Below are positions 1 to 13,397 of a stretch of DNA of 64,000 nucleotides, in pieces. The stretch lies in NCBI RefSeq assembly GCF_031755915.1, contig NC_083385.1, positions 19,179,001 to 19,243,000 on the forward strand. The letters run 5' to 3'. This stretch comes from Ziziphus jujuba (lineage: Eukaryota; Streptophyta; Magnoliopsida; Rosales; Rhamnaceae). A program made the position numbers and the translations under genes. The notes below the pieces were generated by a model, which was not told the DNA's origin, searched no databases, and saw only the letters and a program-made list of their open reading frames with translations. Numbering within the stretch: the stretch's first letter is position 1; each line of letters begins with the position of its first letter.

Positions 1-902
1 AATGTTTTAAAATGCATTTTACCTCACTATTTATATTGATATAGTGTTTTGAAATAAATTCTATTATATTTTTGCCATTTATTTCAAATGGATATTTTAA
101 ATTGATTTATTCTACTTATTTAAATATTTCCTGGATTATTTTATTATAAATTCAATTATTGGTTATTAGATTATCCTCAAGGTTTTATGGTAAGATTTAA
201 ATAATTGTATTTTATTTATTAATTATTTCTTGATTTTGGGATATGCAAATATTGGATTTTGTAAAAATGTTTTTAAAAGAGGAACATTTCCAACAGAGTG
301 AATAGTGAGGGTTTTGAAAAAAAACATTATTTTTAACTATTATTATTAAATTACTTATTTATTATTAATTAATCAATTTATTTTATTGTTATATTATTAT
401 TATTATCATTGTATAGTAGATTGGATCACTCACCAGGATAATTAGCATTTCATCTTTTTAAATTCATACCCCTAAACCCAGGTCAGTAGATGTTGATCAT
501 CGGGGGCGAGCTCGACGTGTTGGCTGATTGCCGAATTCTGCGGAGTTCCTTCTTCTTTTCTTTCCTATCTTGTATTATTTCTTTCGTTCTTATACTGTAT
601 TAAATTTCTTACTATTTGTAATACTTAATGTTTTGTATACTACTTTGGACATTTAATTATTTAATATTACACTTATTCCCTATTTAGTTTGAAGTGCTAT
701 AAATTTGTGGGAATAAATTGTAGTAAGGTGAGAAGAATAAGAGAATTTTATTATAAGTGTGTTTTCTGTGCAGGAAATTTTGTGGTAAGTCTAATTTTTA
801 GGGGAAATACTACTGGATTTTTTATTGGAGTATCTAATAAGATTTCCTTGGATTAGGACTTGTCTAGAATTTCAGTGAAGAAATTTTGGACGGATCCTAA
901 TA
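1..902 (+). repeat. 3' part of a Del/Tekay-family LTR, sense strand plus
   Basis: This is the end of a long LTR whose start lies outside the window. The last 250 bases follow, in the opposite orientation, the beginning of the minus-strand LTRs at 10336 and 18114: a stretch about a pale of TAGTAAGGTGAGAAGAATAAG, then the GGAAATACTACTGGA-type block, then GGATTAGGACTTGTCTAG and GGACGGATCCTAATA, which corresponds to the family terminus GGACGGGTCCTGACA. It is more diverged than the copies at 10336 and 18114. No primer site follows it, so it is probably a solo LTR or the downstream LTR of an element. The duplication cannot be checked because the other end is missing. Confidence 0.7.
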
Positions 903-2597
903 GAAGGTATCTCCTAAATTTATGAGAATTAATGTATAATTTATTATGGTACTAATATAAAAGGGATAAAAGAAAATTACTTAAGTATCCTGTAAAATTG
1001 ATAAAATGCTAGACAAAAGGTTAATAATGGCCTTTTTGTTCGAACCTCAAAACAATCAAATATGGATAAAATTGCAAGAATATATTTGATCAAATATTTT
1101 GTTTTATCCAAAATAAACAAAATTTACAAAATATGCAATTTATTTGGGTTTCTCACGATCTCAATTTTGGCACAAATAAAAATTAAATTATTTTCTTAAA
1201 AAAAGGAAAAAAAAAAAGTGTTTGTTTTCACTTCTCGAAGAAATAATTTGAGGAAACTAAGCCAAACAAAACAATATATCTTTTATTCATTTTAATCCTG
1301 TTAGTCTTTATGATATGCACTTACGTAATCAGAAAATTGTATAAGATTATTAAAACAAATCAAGTTTATCGAAGGGATAAAAAATGAAAGATAAAAGGTT
1401 AAAAAGCTGGGAAAGAAATTGAAGAAATAAATAAATAAAAAAAGTAAAAAGGCAAGGAACGAAAACCCGCGGCTTCCACCAAAACCAAAAAAATAAAAAA
1501 AAATAAAATAAAAAAGTCAAGTTTGGTAAAAGCCAATAAAAGTTGGGTTTTTTTTTTTTCAATTTATTTTACTTTGCAAATTCAATTCCAAATCAAATTC
1601 TTTTATTTTAATCTTTATCCAATGAAAGCCGATTAAATAGAGGATTTTAAAATCAAACCAAAATAAAAATGTTTAAGGCTTAATTTAATCTCATTTATAA
1701 CAATCTTAAAATTTCGGGCCATTCAAATGAAATCTCCTTCCAAATTTTAATTCGGCTTTTCTTTTGTATTTGATTTTGGCTTTTAAAACAATTAAATTAT
1801 GAAATTAGGTCAAAATTATGTTATAAAATGGATGGAGAGAGAAATCAGAGCCACATAAAATTTAATGGATTTTCTTTAATTAAAAAGTTTAAATATTAAA
1901 GTGGACTTTATTAAATTGAATTGGACCCATAATCAAAATAGAAAGCCTTTTAACATTTAATTGGCTATCAGGTTTCATTAAAATGCTCAATCTAAATTGT
2001 CCAATATAATTTAATAAGCTTTTCAAACCCAAAACTCAAATCAAATGGATCTAAAGCCCAATTAAATATAAATGGGTTTTAAATTAAAAATCCACATTTT
2101 TTATTGTTCTGCTTATTTAATTGCAAGGCCTAGTGATAATCAAAACCCAAATTCATTGTAGCTTAAAAGGCTATTAATTCAAATAAGTAATCCAATTATA
2201 TTAGTTTATCGGGTCACAGATCAAAAGGTCCAATAAACATGAATAGGACATCGTTTTGCTCTTGTAATGCATGAGTCTTTTAACTTAAAATTTAAATAAT
2301 TTTATTCCTTCAAATTTTCCAGATCAAATAACCGAAACAAATTAACTGGAATTATAAATAAATTAAAAATTCCAATGTTTTCCAAAATAATTTTCAATAA
2401 ACTACAGTCGACTTGATTCCGCAAATGCTAGATATGTACCTAGTCCAAAATTTGATTTTTATGCACCTTAATCGACTTAATTATAAAAAACTAAGTAATA
2501 TTGGCAGCCCTCTAACAATAAAACTCTCATAATGGAAAAAGTAGCCAACTACGAAAGAGAAAAGGCCAACTAATTACATGTAATGGGTTGTCACGCT
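903..2597. other. AT-rich intergenic stretch without a recognisable gene
   Basis: The region lies between an old LTR and the left end of the copia element. It is very AT-rich with runs of A and T. The minus-strand open frame around 1350-1562 is low-complexity (Lys, Phe, Leu) and looks fortuitous. I see no RNA gene, domain or terminal repeat here. Confidence 0.5.
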
Positions 2598-2854
2598 TGT
2601 TAACATAGTTGCTTTATCTCATATCTATATGGATAATAGTCCAAGTGCTATCTTTAGCATAGATCTGTTGAGATGACAATATTTTTATAATTGTATTTAT
2701 TGGTTTATCTGTTATGTAAAATAATCTTTAGTTTAGTTAAATTGTGTTTTCTCTGTTATACATATCAGCTATGTATATAAATAGAGTAAAATACATCAAT
2801 GAAAGTCAGTCAAGAACATTTTTGTTCAATTCCTATTATCTTCGATATCAAACT
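2598..2854 (+). repeat. Left LTR of the copia element
   Basis: It begins TGTTAACATAG and ends AAACT, and it is alignable over its whole length with 25261-25547. It contains a TATA-like stretch (TATGTATATAAATAGAG, about 2772-2788). It is preceded by the ACGCT duplication. The terminal CT rather than CA is shared by both LTRs, and the boundary is supported by the matching duplications. Confidence 0.85.
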
Positions 2855-2867
2855 TAGTATTAAAGCA
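2855..2867 (+). other. Degenerate tRNA-Met primer binding site of the copia element
   Basis: TAGTATTAAAGCA directly follows the LTR. It differs from the canonical initiator-Met site TGGTATCAGAGCA at three positions, all C-to-T or G-to-A transitions, as expected for a methylated, decaying element. Confidence 0.7.
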
Positions 2868-2889
2868 TCAATAGATCCTAAAATTTCTT

Positions 2890-2958
2890 TCATGTATATG
2901 TTTTCTTTTTCTTTTTCTTTTTTTTTCTTTTTTTTCTTTTTTCTTTTTTTTTTTTTTT
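2890..2958 (+). repeat. Polypyrimidine (T/C) tract in the copia leader
   Basis: About 70 bases of almost only T and C lie between the primer site and the gag start. It is low-complexity sequence with no other signal. Confidence 0.8.
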
Positions 2959-2967
2959 AATTTCACG

Positions 2968-3938
2968 ATGTCAGAAATTTCAGGTGCTACTATCAGCAAC
3001 CATTCTACTTCTATTGTCTTTGCTCCTGCTGTTCAAATTTGAAGAATGTTTATCCACCCACTCTCAACAAAGCTTGACGAGAACAATTTTCTTCAGTGAA
3101 GGCAGCAAGCCTTTGCTGCTATCAAAGGAAATAAGATGCTATAATACATTCGTGTTAAAGATGCCATGCTTGTTGAATATCTAACCCCAGATGACAGGAA
3201 GAAAGGAGTTATCAACAATGACTATGTCATATGGAATCAATATGATCACATACTTAGGTATTGGTTATTGGAGTCAATGGCACATAACATTCAAACACAA
3301 ATGGTAGATGTGATACATCTTTTCAAGTATGGGAAAGAATTGAACGTCTTTTCACAATCACAGGCACAAAAGATGCAATACAAGCTTCAATTACAAACAA
3401 TCAAGAAACGTGGTCTATCCATGGCTAAGTATCTTCTAAAAATAAAAAAAATATTACTAATGGCCTTGCCTTTGCTAGTCATATTATTTCAAAGGAGGAT
3501 CAAATTCTTCATATTTTGAGTGGGCTTGGTAGTGAATATGATGTTTTTACTGTATCTCTTACTGCAAGGATGGAACCAACTAAACTTGCTGATGTGTGTT
3601 CAATGTTGTTAGCATATGAATGCTGTTTAAACAAGCACAATACTATCACTGATGATTCAATGCAGGTTAATGATTCTTCAAACAAACACATCATTGTAAA
3701 TAGATTTGGCTTAACTTCAGGAGCAAACAATCGAAACCAGAGAAATTCTCAATATGGCAGTCTTGGAAATTTTCGAAATGACACTAACTATTATGGAGGA
3801 CGAGTTAGCAATCATCGTTGTGGTTGTGGTTATCGTGGGTTCAGAAAGAATCCTTTCAATAAGCCAATTTGTCAACTTTATCAAAGACCAGGACACATAG
3901 CTCCACAATGCTGCGAATATCAAGGACCAAATAATTAA
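2968..3938 (+). pseudogene. Copia gag remnant
   Basis: The frame starts at ATG 2968 (MSEISGATIS) and soon breaks. It continues in other frames as a UBN2-like gag: MLVEYLTPDDRKK... from 3166, ILSGLGSEYDVF from about 3513, and a nucleocapsid tail near 3868-3915. The zinc knuckle reads CQLYQRPGHIAPQC, so the second cysteine of CX2CX4HX4C is Tyr. There are at least two frameshifts and a stop. In a live element this protein would form the particle and bind RNA. Downstream it leads into the protease and the pre-integrase region, which is cut by the solo LTR at 4338. Confidence 0.8.
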
Positions 3939-4337
3939 AACAAAATGTCTACTATGGCTACTCTTCCTAACTCTTTGATTGATCTTCACGAGTATCACAA
4001 CTAATCACTGCAGACCTACAGCAACTAATCTGATGGAGAAGCAAGAATATACTGGTTCAAAAAAAATATTTATGGGCAACGATGAAGGTTTGATGATCTC
4101 AGATACTAGCTCATCTTTAATATTTCTCAAAGCAGGCTTCTTTACTTAAATAAAATGTTGCATATTCCAAGAATTACCAAGAATTTAATGTTTCAAAGTT
4201 TACACTTGATAATAGTGTCTTCTTTGAATTTCATCCCAATATTTGTATATCAAATATTGAGCTACGGGGGTAATACTTCTTCAAGGAAGGCATAAACATG
4301 GACTATATGTTTTGAATGTTAGAAGCAATGCAGAACA

Positions 4338-4782
4338 TGTCAGAACCTGTCAAAGATTCCTTCCCGGAACCCTAAACAAGCCTCGATCTCAGGGAAAACC
4401 CTACCGGACCCTCCAATGGAAAATCCAATAGAATCTCCCCTAAAGGTTGGACTTACCACAAATTCTCTACATTGAAAACACACTTTTATATAGACCACCT
4501 TATTCCTCCCACCTTACTATAATTCATTTCCACAATAATCAACACTTCAGAAAAAAAAAAAAAAGGGGAAATCAGTGCATAATTAAATAAATAAAAGTCT
4601 GAACAATATACAGAGCTTTATAAAGATACAAGTAAGTATGAAGTTTAACACAACAAAAGATACAATACAAGATAGAAAGGAAAGGAAAGGAAAACTCCTT
4701 GGACTTTCAACAACGAACAAAGACGTCAGGCTCGCCTCTGGACAATCAATGTCTACTAACCTAGAACTAGGGGAACGAATTT

Positions 4783-4819
<37 letters not shown>

Positions 4820-7800
4820 TGCTAATCATCTCAGTGAGTAATCCTAACTACGACATAATAATAATAATACAGCGATAAGATGAAATTGATTAATTAATAA
4901 TAAATAATCAAATAAATAATAAGTAGTTGAAATATTGTTTTCTCTTAAAACCCTCACATTTCACTTAGTTGGAAAAGTTCTCCTTTTTAAAACATTTTCA
5001 CAAAACCCAATAATTGTATCCCAAAAATCAAGGAATAATTAATTAAATAAATTATAAATAAAATACATTAAATTAAAGATCTAGAATGTGTAATAAGAAA
5101 CAAGAATAATTTTAATAACAATTATTAAATTGAATAATTTTAATAACAATTATTAAATTGTACACAAAATGTCATAAATAAAATAAGCAAAATCATAATA
5201 AATTTACATTAAAAATAATCAAGGAAATATTAAATTAAATGGAATACAATAATTTAGAATGCACATAATATACAAATATTAATTTAGAACTCAATATATA
5301 CATTGAAAACATTAAAAAAAACCAATTATTAAATTTAGAATAAGATGTCATTAGATAAAATAAATAAAATCATAAGTAAACTTGGATTGAAAAAATTTGG
5401 CATAAAACAAAAATAAACTCAAAATATAAATTATAAAATTTATTAGTTAAATCCATGGAATAATCAAAGAAAACTTTTAATTAATTTTAAACTTCAACTT
5501 GAAATAGATTATAAAATATAAATAAAATTCATGTTAAAATCTCGAATTAAAACAAATAATAAAAACGTTGTAACATATATTTAAATAATCAATCTAAAAT
5601 AAGTAGAATAAACCATTTAAGTAATAAAGGAAATACTTAAATCAATTTAATCATCTATTTGAAGTAAATGGTAAAAATATAAAAGAATTTATTTTAAAAC
5701 ACCAAATCCATTTAAATAGTAAAAATAAGGTAAAATGCATTTTAGAAATATTGATTTAAAATAATTAACATAAAATATGAATAAACACATTTTAGAAAAA
5801 TACTAATTGGAAACAGGTGATAAAACAAATTAAATACACTTAATTTAAATACGACTTTAAAACTTTGGAATTTGAAATTTATATCTGAAAAAAATACTTG
5901 AGGCACCACACTATATACCGGTGATGCCCTACGATACTCAGCATCCCGAGCACCTTCTGGCGGGAGGTTAAAGAGAGAAACTTGCATACGATCTCTTCGG
6001 CATCCCGACAGCACTGCTGCTTAAACCGTCATTCCGACCATGGTGGGGGACGGCTATGGCCAATATCAAATTTGCCTGCCCGCAGTCCGATGGCAAGTCA
6101 CTAGAGACATTACAATCTGCGCGCTTATCCACATATACAATACAAAATACCAATACTGTATGAGTGCATCTAAAATCAATAAAAATTTATTATTAAAATA
6201 CCAAGTTTTCCAAATTTAACCGTAGAAATTATACTAGTTTTCAAACCAATATTCTTTTAAATCCTCATCATAAATCCATCGATATAATTATACAATTTTT
6301 CTAATATCATAAAATCAATCAATTAATAATTTAAGCGCATAAACATTATATTTTGGCAACATCAACTTGGACAAATATTTTTCTTGAAATCGTTAAAACC
6401 ACTATATCAAAAATAAAATTAAAACTCATATAGAACTCAAGTACAATTAATTTAATGCAACACCTTGATTATGCATAATTAATTCAATTAAATAACAATA
6501 ATAATAATCAAGAATTTCTTTAATAATCCAAAACTTAATTTAGCATCAATATGTATATATATATATATAAATCACCAAAATTAAGAATACAAATTAACTA
6601 AAATTATATATAAATTCCACCACATGAACATATTTTCTAAATATTAAATTAATACAAAATAAATATTAGTAATCACCCAAAAATAGTTTTAAAGGTGGGT
6701 CACTCACCTCAAGCACATGTATCAATCGAGATCCTCTGCAGGATCAACTCCACTACCCATACGTGCACCTAAAATATCAACATTACACAAAATCGATTAA
6801 ATTAATATTTTAATCGGATAACTCACAAATGGATACCTGGGGGAGCGAACACAAATGACAACCAAAATTTATAAATGATATACCGAATCGAAGTTTGTGA
6901 AGCGAGGATTAGGGACCTGGTCTTACTTTTCGGAGATCGGACCTATGGTGACCGTAATCTCGTTGGAAAGCTCTCATGCTTTAAGCCCTCGATTCTCACA
7001 ATCCGTTAAGAATTGGGGGAAAAGGACACCTTATTTGAGTTTAGGGGGTCAGAATTGATGGGAGAAGATGAGTGGTGTGACTGGGAACTCCTCGAAAATC
7101 GATTTCCCAACGAGCCACCTTGGTCATCGAAAACCATCACTGTCGATGGCATGTTTGGTGGCCACTGGCCATGATTTTTGGAGAAAAAGTAGATCGAAAA
7201 ATAAGTGAACTGCTGGGACCGGCGGTGAGGCAAACAGAGGCTAGATTAGGAAGAAATCTACGTTTGAAGTAATCGATACCGTCGCAAGAAAAAGCCCCGA
7301 TCGAGGCTCATTGACAGTCGGCTGGCCGTGATCTTCTAGGGTTTGGCTGGAAATGGGACGGTGGTTGTGGGTTTCTGGCACGTGTGGATGGTGACTGACC
7401 GAACGGTGGTCAACGGTGGTGGCAGGTGGTGGTTTCTCTCACCTCTCTCTTCTCTCCTTCTCTCTATTCTCTCCCCCCACACACCCATTTTGCCAAAATA
7501 AAAAGCTCACCCGTGAGTGCCACTGTGCATTCACGGGATTGGTTAACAAGCCAACACATGGCACACGTTTTACTCACAGATAAAATAATATAAAATAAAG
7601 CGATATCCAAAGAACTTTGCGAGTCTATAACTTTTTAACTAGATGTCCAAATTAGGCCTGTCGCGAGTTTATGGACTCGTCTTAATGAGTACTTTACATA
7701 CACACAAGAGTCAAACTAAAATCTTACAAGATTAAAAAGTCAAACTTGGCATCCTCAGACAATTTGGACTGCAATTTGTCTTACTTGTAACTTTCAAACG

Positions 7801-7962
7801 ATAGCTCCATTTTTTATATGCTACTAGTCTATGAACTCAGGTCGATGTACACTCTATAATGGTGTCTCAACCAACGTAAAATTCTATCCGAACCCATTCA
7901 ATCAATGGTCAACCTCGATCAATGTGTAAAAATTTCGATATACTTTGGGACGGGGTGTTACA
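4338..7962 (-). repeat. Solo LTR, Del/Tekay family, inside the copia element
   Basis: The LTR starts TGTCAGAACCTGTCAAAG and ends GGACGGGGTGTTACA. It is 3,625 bp long and is flanked by the duplication GAACA (4333-4337, 7963-7967). It is homologous over its length to the LTRs at 10336 and 18114 but clearly older. There is no internal element sequence, so it is the product of LTR-LTR recombination. It contains a (TA)n run near 4785-4816 and the GC-rich promoter-proximal block near 6900-7500. Confidence 0.93.
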
Positions 7963-7967
7963 GAACA

Positions 7968-9483
7968 GCCTCAAGGTCATGAATGGTGTAGGAAGAATAA
8001 ACCGAACTCTACTGCTTGCGACAAGGATCAGACTCCTCTAGGATTTTTATGGTTTCCAAAAATTCCAAGCTAGCTGCATTAGTTGCAAATAAGGATATTG
8101 GTATATCAAACTCGATTTTGTGGCATAATAGGTTAGGACATCCCTCCTTTGAGATCACAAAAATGGTTATTAGACACTATAATATTGAATGTTTAGATTT
8201 CAATAAACAACCTATTTGTTCTGCATGTTAATTTGGAAAAATTAGACCTTTAATTCTAACTTCTTCATCTACTCACTATACTGCTCCTTTACAATTAATA
8301 ACCATGGATTTATGGGGACCTACTCCTATGTTGTCATTTAATGGATTCAAATACTATATTTCCCTAGTTGATCATTTTACTAGATTTACATGGATTGTCT
8401 AACTTAAACATAAATCAAAAGCTTTGAAAGACTTTTTATCATGTTTAAAACACGAGCTGAGTTACAGTTTAAACTAAGGTTAAGATGGTAAAATCGGATA
8501 GAGGAGAATAATTTAAACCATTTATCTCTTTTCTCCAATCATATGGCATTATTTTTCACCAATCATGCCCCCATACACATGAACAAAATGAGATTGTGGA
8601 AAGAAAACATCATCACATAATTGAAATAGGTTTGGCATTATTGCTCATGCATCTTTACCAATTCGATTTTGGGATAAGACTTTCCTATCTCTTGTTCATT
8701 TTATCAACAAACTTCTGAAAGTCTTAATAAGCAGTCACTGTGGAACTTTGTATGGAACAAAACTAAACTATTCTATGCTTCACGTATTTTTCTTGGTTAT
8801 AACAACCCTACCAAGGGTACAAGTGTTTGTGTAAGGATGGTAACTCTATATTTCCTGACATGTCATTTTTTGTGAGTCCTTTTTTCCATATACTTCCATG
8901 TAATCATCCAACTACTGTTAACTCATCACAATCATCTATCCCAATCCTTCAAGTAAATAAGTGGTACATGACACTCAAACACCACATCCTTCAACAGGAC
9001 CAGAAGTTGAATCAGATCCAACAACCTCTGCTTCCCTTTCATGGTCAGCTTCTATATCTCCTTTACATATTCAACTTTTTCACCACAAACTGAGAGCTTT
9101 CCAATTGCTTTAGTCTCGTCTAAAGCAACACGAGCAATGATCAATATGCACCTTATGCTTAATTGTGGCAAAACTAGTAATATAAAGCTAAAACTTTTCT
9201 TGCCACTAATATTTTATCTAAACCCAGAACACTTAATGAAGCACTTGCATCACCACAGTGGACCAAAGCAATGATAGATGAGTTTAATGCCCTTCAGTCT
9301 AATAAACCATGGACATTAGTTTTTGCTCCACTGGGAAGATGCCTTATTGGTTATAAGTGGGCATATCAAGCTAAGTTACACTCAGATCGTAGTCTTGAAA
9401 AATACAAAGCATGTCTTGTAGCAAAAGGGTTTCATTAGGTACAAGATTTTGATTTCAATGAAATGTTTAGTACTGTTATCAAG
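7968..9483 (+). pseudogene. Copia integrase and N-terminal reverse transcriptase remnant
   Basis: This is the continuation of the copia element after the solo LTR. The pre-integrase region (8016-8231) has WHNRLGHPSFE with a Cys pair at its end (CSAC). The integrase core follows with MDLWGPTPM and YISLVDHFTRFTWI (about 8305-8400). The reverse transcriptase begins near 9235 (WTKAMIDEFNALQSN, then KWAYQAKLHSD and ACLVAKGFH). Several stops and frameshifts are present. The frame is interrupted at 9484 by the next insertion and resumes at 23984. Confidence 0.85.
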
Positions 9484-12400
9484 TGTAATGCCCCAACCTG
9501 AGAAAAGTGCCCCAAATTAAAATATTTGACCACGTTTGACTAGGGTTGATCGAGATTGACCAAATGAGTCATATAGTTGACTTTTTATTGTAAAAGAAAT
9601 TTTATGTTGACTGAGTTACCATGAAAAGGTACTTATCGAAACGAGTTCATAGACTAGTAGTACGCCAAATTCGGAGTTAAGATTAAAAAGTTATTGTCAA
9701 AACAGTTTTAAGGGCATTTTGGTCATTTAACAATTGGGTCCCACATATTGAGGTGTTGTACAATTTTGGTTATTAAAATATATATTTTTTTAAGGTTAAT
9801 TAAAAACCCACAAACCCGTTAACTACATTTATACAAACTTGAAACCCACATTCCTAGGAAACCATAGTCATGTTTATCACGCCACGAAATGGACTAGCAT
9901 GAAAACCGGTGAGGGCTGCATTTTCTGATCGCCATCTTCCAATGAGCCTGACACCGAATGGGTGGTCTTTTCCCACAAATTCGGACCCCCGTAAGTCCAT
10001 TTCCAAGCTTGGATTGGATCAAAATTTGCTTCTTTAGGAGATATGACAAAACCCATTTTGGCAACAAGGTCCTAGTGGGATGTGAATTGAAGGTATATTC
10101 TTGATGCTCTCATCATAAGTTTCAAATTGGTAGCTAGAATGTGAATTATAGTTGAGTATTTAGGAAGTTGTTATTGATGAAGCAAAGTTATGTTTATGTT
10201 GAAATCGGACAGAAATTGGACAAGTCCTTAGTCAATTGTCATTACAACTAGGTTCCTAATGATTGTTAGAGGCCAAAGAAATGATTTAATTAAATTAATC
10301 CTCAAGGTGTTGAACAACCCCAACTTTTGAGTTAATGTCAGGACCCGTCCAAAGTTCCCCACCGGAACCCTAGACAAGCCCTGATCCCAGGGAAACCCTA
10401 CCGGACCCTTCTGTGGAAGATCCGGCAGAACCTCCCCTAAGGGATGGACTTACCACAAAATTCCCTGCACTGAAAACACACTTCTATAATTGTCCCCTTA
10501 TTCCTCCCACAGTACTACGAACTGGTTCCACAAATTTCAGCACTCCAAAATAAAAATACAGTAATCCAGTGCAATACAAATACATAAGTGTCCCATACAG
10601 TATACAGAGCTTTATGAAGTACTACAAAATACAGAATACAGCAAAAGTGAAAGAAATATTACAACTGCAGTAAAAGAAGAACAAGGTACTGCACGACAAA
10701 TACAGCGAGGAAGATCAAGTCCGCTCCGAGTGAACACCGACAACCTGGTACCTAGAGGAACGGAATTTAAGAGTGTAAGATGCTAATCATCTCAGTGAGC
10801 GACCCTACTACTCTACACTATAATACCACGGTAATAGGTATATAAATAATAATTATTTGGAAATAATATTTTCTCTCAAAACCTTTACAATTCTCTCAGT
10901 TGGAAAGGTTCCCCTTTTTAAAACATTTTCACAAAACCCTTATTCATATTCCCCAAAAACCAAGACATCAAATGAGTATCCGAACAGTAATAAATAAATT
11001 TTAATTCCAATACAGCTTTAAAATATTTTATTTTTTTTAAAACACAGTTCCAAAAATCAGTTGATGCACCCACTATATACCAGTGGCGCCAACAGTACCC
11101 AGCGTCCCAAGGTACCGCCAGACAGGAGGTTATAGAAAGAAACCGGCATACGGTCGCGTGGCGTCCCACTACGCCGCTGCTAACCTGGTGTCCCGGCCAA
11201 AGGGGGGTGGCCACCCTCTCCGATGGCATCCACAGGACACCCTCATAATATCACCTGCGCGCTACTCACACCCACCTGCGCGCTAATCATATCCGTGTGC
11301 ACAATATCCATATCACATATACCATATCACATAATCAGAACACCAGTACGTGCACGGTGCATCTAAAAATTATAAAATCCGTAAATTTAAATTATAAAAC
11401 AAATTTCACATTTTTCATAAGCATAGCGGGCATAATCCATCCGCTTGAACCGGGAAATTCTCCACAATTTCCTTATAATCCATACCATAAATTCCACGAT
11501 TTTCAAATCCACCAACTTCCAAATCCATCAATTCAAATATCCATATTTTTTTTCCAAGCATAAATAATTTCTCGAAATATCATAATCAAATCTCATAATA
11601 TTCCATGGGCATATTTTATAAAAACTGAAATCACCAACATAACCAAATATTTTCCTTGAAATATTTGAAAATCAAATCGTGCCCAATTTACCATTAAAAC
11701 CACACCAATTTCAAAATCCTCAAAACCATAAAATAATTCCACATGGCATAAATTGGTGAAATGCACATTTTCTTAAATCCGATAAATTCACAATAATTTC
11801 CACAATAAATCAAATAAATATTTGGCACATAAAAATTAAATTCCAAATATTTAAATCACACATAATATATTCACCAATTAAATTTTCCAAAATTAAATTG
11901 AAGGTGGGTCACTCACCTTGTGCACGTATCTCAATCAAGATCCTCCGTAGGATCGACTCCGCTACTCGCACGTGCACCTAAAACATCCACAGTACCAAAA
12001 CCACAAATATTCATATTTTATTCGGGTAATCCCCAAATGGGTACCCGAGGAGCGAACACCAAACGATAACTAAAATTTACGAATTATATACCGAATCGAA
12101 GCTCGAGTGATGCTAATCACAGATCCGGTCTTAATTTCCGATGATCGTACCCGACGGGGTCGGAATTTTATCGGGAAGCTTTTCGGGTTTCGGCTCCGCA
12201 ATTCTCCCAAACCGTCGTGAATTGGAGGAAACAGAAGTCGTATTTGGGTTCAGGAGGTCGAACACTGCGGACTGGAGCTGGCCGAAATTTCGGGTACTCG
12301 CCGGAACAGTATTTTCCGACGGGCAGCCGCGGTCACCGGCAACCGTCGCCGGCGGCGCGTGCGTGCGGTGGTCGTTGGCTGTGAAATTTTGCAGACTTGT

Positions 12401-12808
12401 AGATCGTGAGGAGAGCAATCCAACGGGACCGGCGGTGAGCAAAACGGAGGTCGGACGGCGGAGAAATCACCGTTTGAAGATTTCCGACCCCTCGCCGGAA
12501 AACGCTCAGATCCCGGCGCGTCGGTGGTCCGATGGCTGTGATTTTTGGTGGGTAGGCCGGACTTGAAGAGAGGATCAAGGTTGTCAGGCGCGTGTGGCCG
12601 GAAAATGGCCGGAACAGTGTCGATTCGCGGTGACCGGCGGTGGAGGGGGAAAAATCGCCGCCAAACTTCGGACGTCCGATCCGGGCGCGTCCGGCTGCCG
12701 TTCGCCGTGAAATTTGGAGGTTTTGCCGGAAATGAGGTGGGCAATCTGGCTGGCCGGCGCGTGTACAGTAACTAGGCCGAAAAACGTGAAAATGACCGGC
12801 GGCCGGTG

Positions 12809-12866
12809 ACTCTCTCTCTCTCTCTCCTCTCTCTCTTTCTCTCTCCTCTCTCTCTTTCTCTCTCTT
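12809..12866. repeat. (CT)n microsatellite in the LTR
   Basis: This is an imperfect CT tract with TTT interruptions, duplicated relative to the shorter tract at 20587-20628. On the sense (minus) strand it is a GA-rich tract just downstream of the likely core promoter. Its length varies between the LTR copies. Confidence 0.9.
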
Positions 12867-12911
12867 CCCCGAGTGTTTTAACAAATAAAAACCCTGCGTG
12901 ATACTGTTCAT

Positions 12912-12944
12912 GCCACGTTGACCAATCAGAAGCTGACACGTGGC
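12912..12944 (-). promoter_or_regulatory. G-box/CCAAT palindrome in LTR (one arm mutated)
   Basis: The two 8-base arms are GCCACGTT and CACGTGGC, 17 bases apart, with CCAAT between them. The first arm has lost the final G of the G-box. See the intact copy at 20673-20705. Confidence 0.6.
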
Positions 12945-13354
12945 ATTACTGTGCACTTAAGCCAAATATATTAAAATAATACGGTACCCGGCGAATTTCA
13001 AACGTCCGTAACATTTTAACCACATGTCCGATTTAAGCGTGCCGCTAGTCTATGAACTCGTATCGACGAGTACTTTACAACCATACAAGAGTCAACTCAA
13101 AATTACATCACAAGAAAAAGTCAACTCCCGGCACCTTTTGGACAATTTGCACTTCAACTTGTTTCGCCCATAACTTTCAAACCGTAGCTCCGTTTTCGAC
13201 GTGCTACTAGTCTACGAACTCAGGGCGTCATGCACTTCGCCACGGTACCCTTGTCAACTCGAAATTCCCACCGAGTCAAAAAGTCAACTTTTGACCCCTT
13301 GGTCAACGGTCAACGTGCACGGATTCCGGTGCAATTTGGGACGGGGTGTTACAG

Positions 13355-13367
13355 CCTTCCCCCCTTA
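13355..13367 (-). other. Polypurine tract of the chromovirus
   Basis: On the minus strand the sequence TAAGGGGGGAAGG lies immediately before the 3' LTR (one base away). This is the expected position of the plus-strand DNA primer. Confidence 0.85.
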
Positions 13368-13397
13368 CAAATATTTCGTCCTCGAAATTTCCGCACG

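Larger units (their letters stand above)
10336..13353 (-). repeat. 3' LTR of the chromovirus
   Basis: It is 3,018 bp. Against 18114-21114 it differs by scattered, mostly transition substitutions and small length changes. The most visible one is an extra (CT)n block near 12809-12866. The region about 12140-12780 is GC-rich and CpG-rich while the rest is AT-rich. Long open frames occur on both strands of the GC-rich block, but they are not conserved with the solo copy and I do not call them genes. Confidence 0.95.

Noticed and set aside
1350..1562. Minus-strand frame rich in Phe, Leu and Lys
   Set aside because: Low-complexity AT-rich sequence with no domain or homologous copy.
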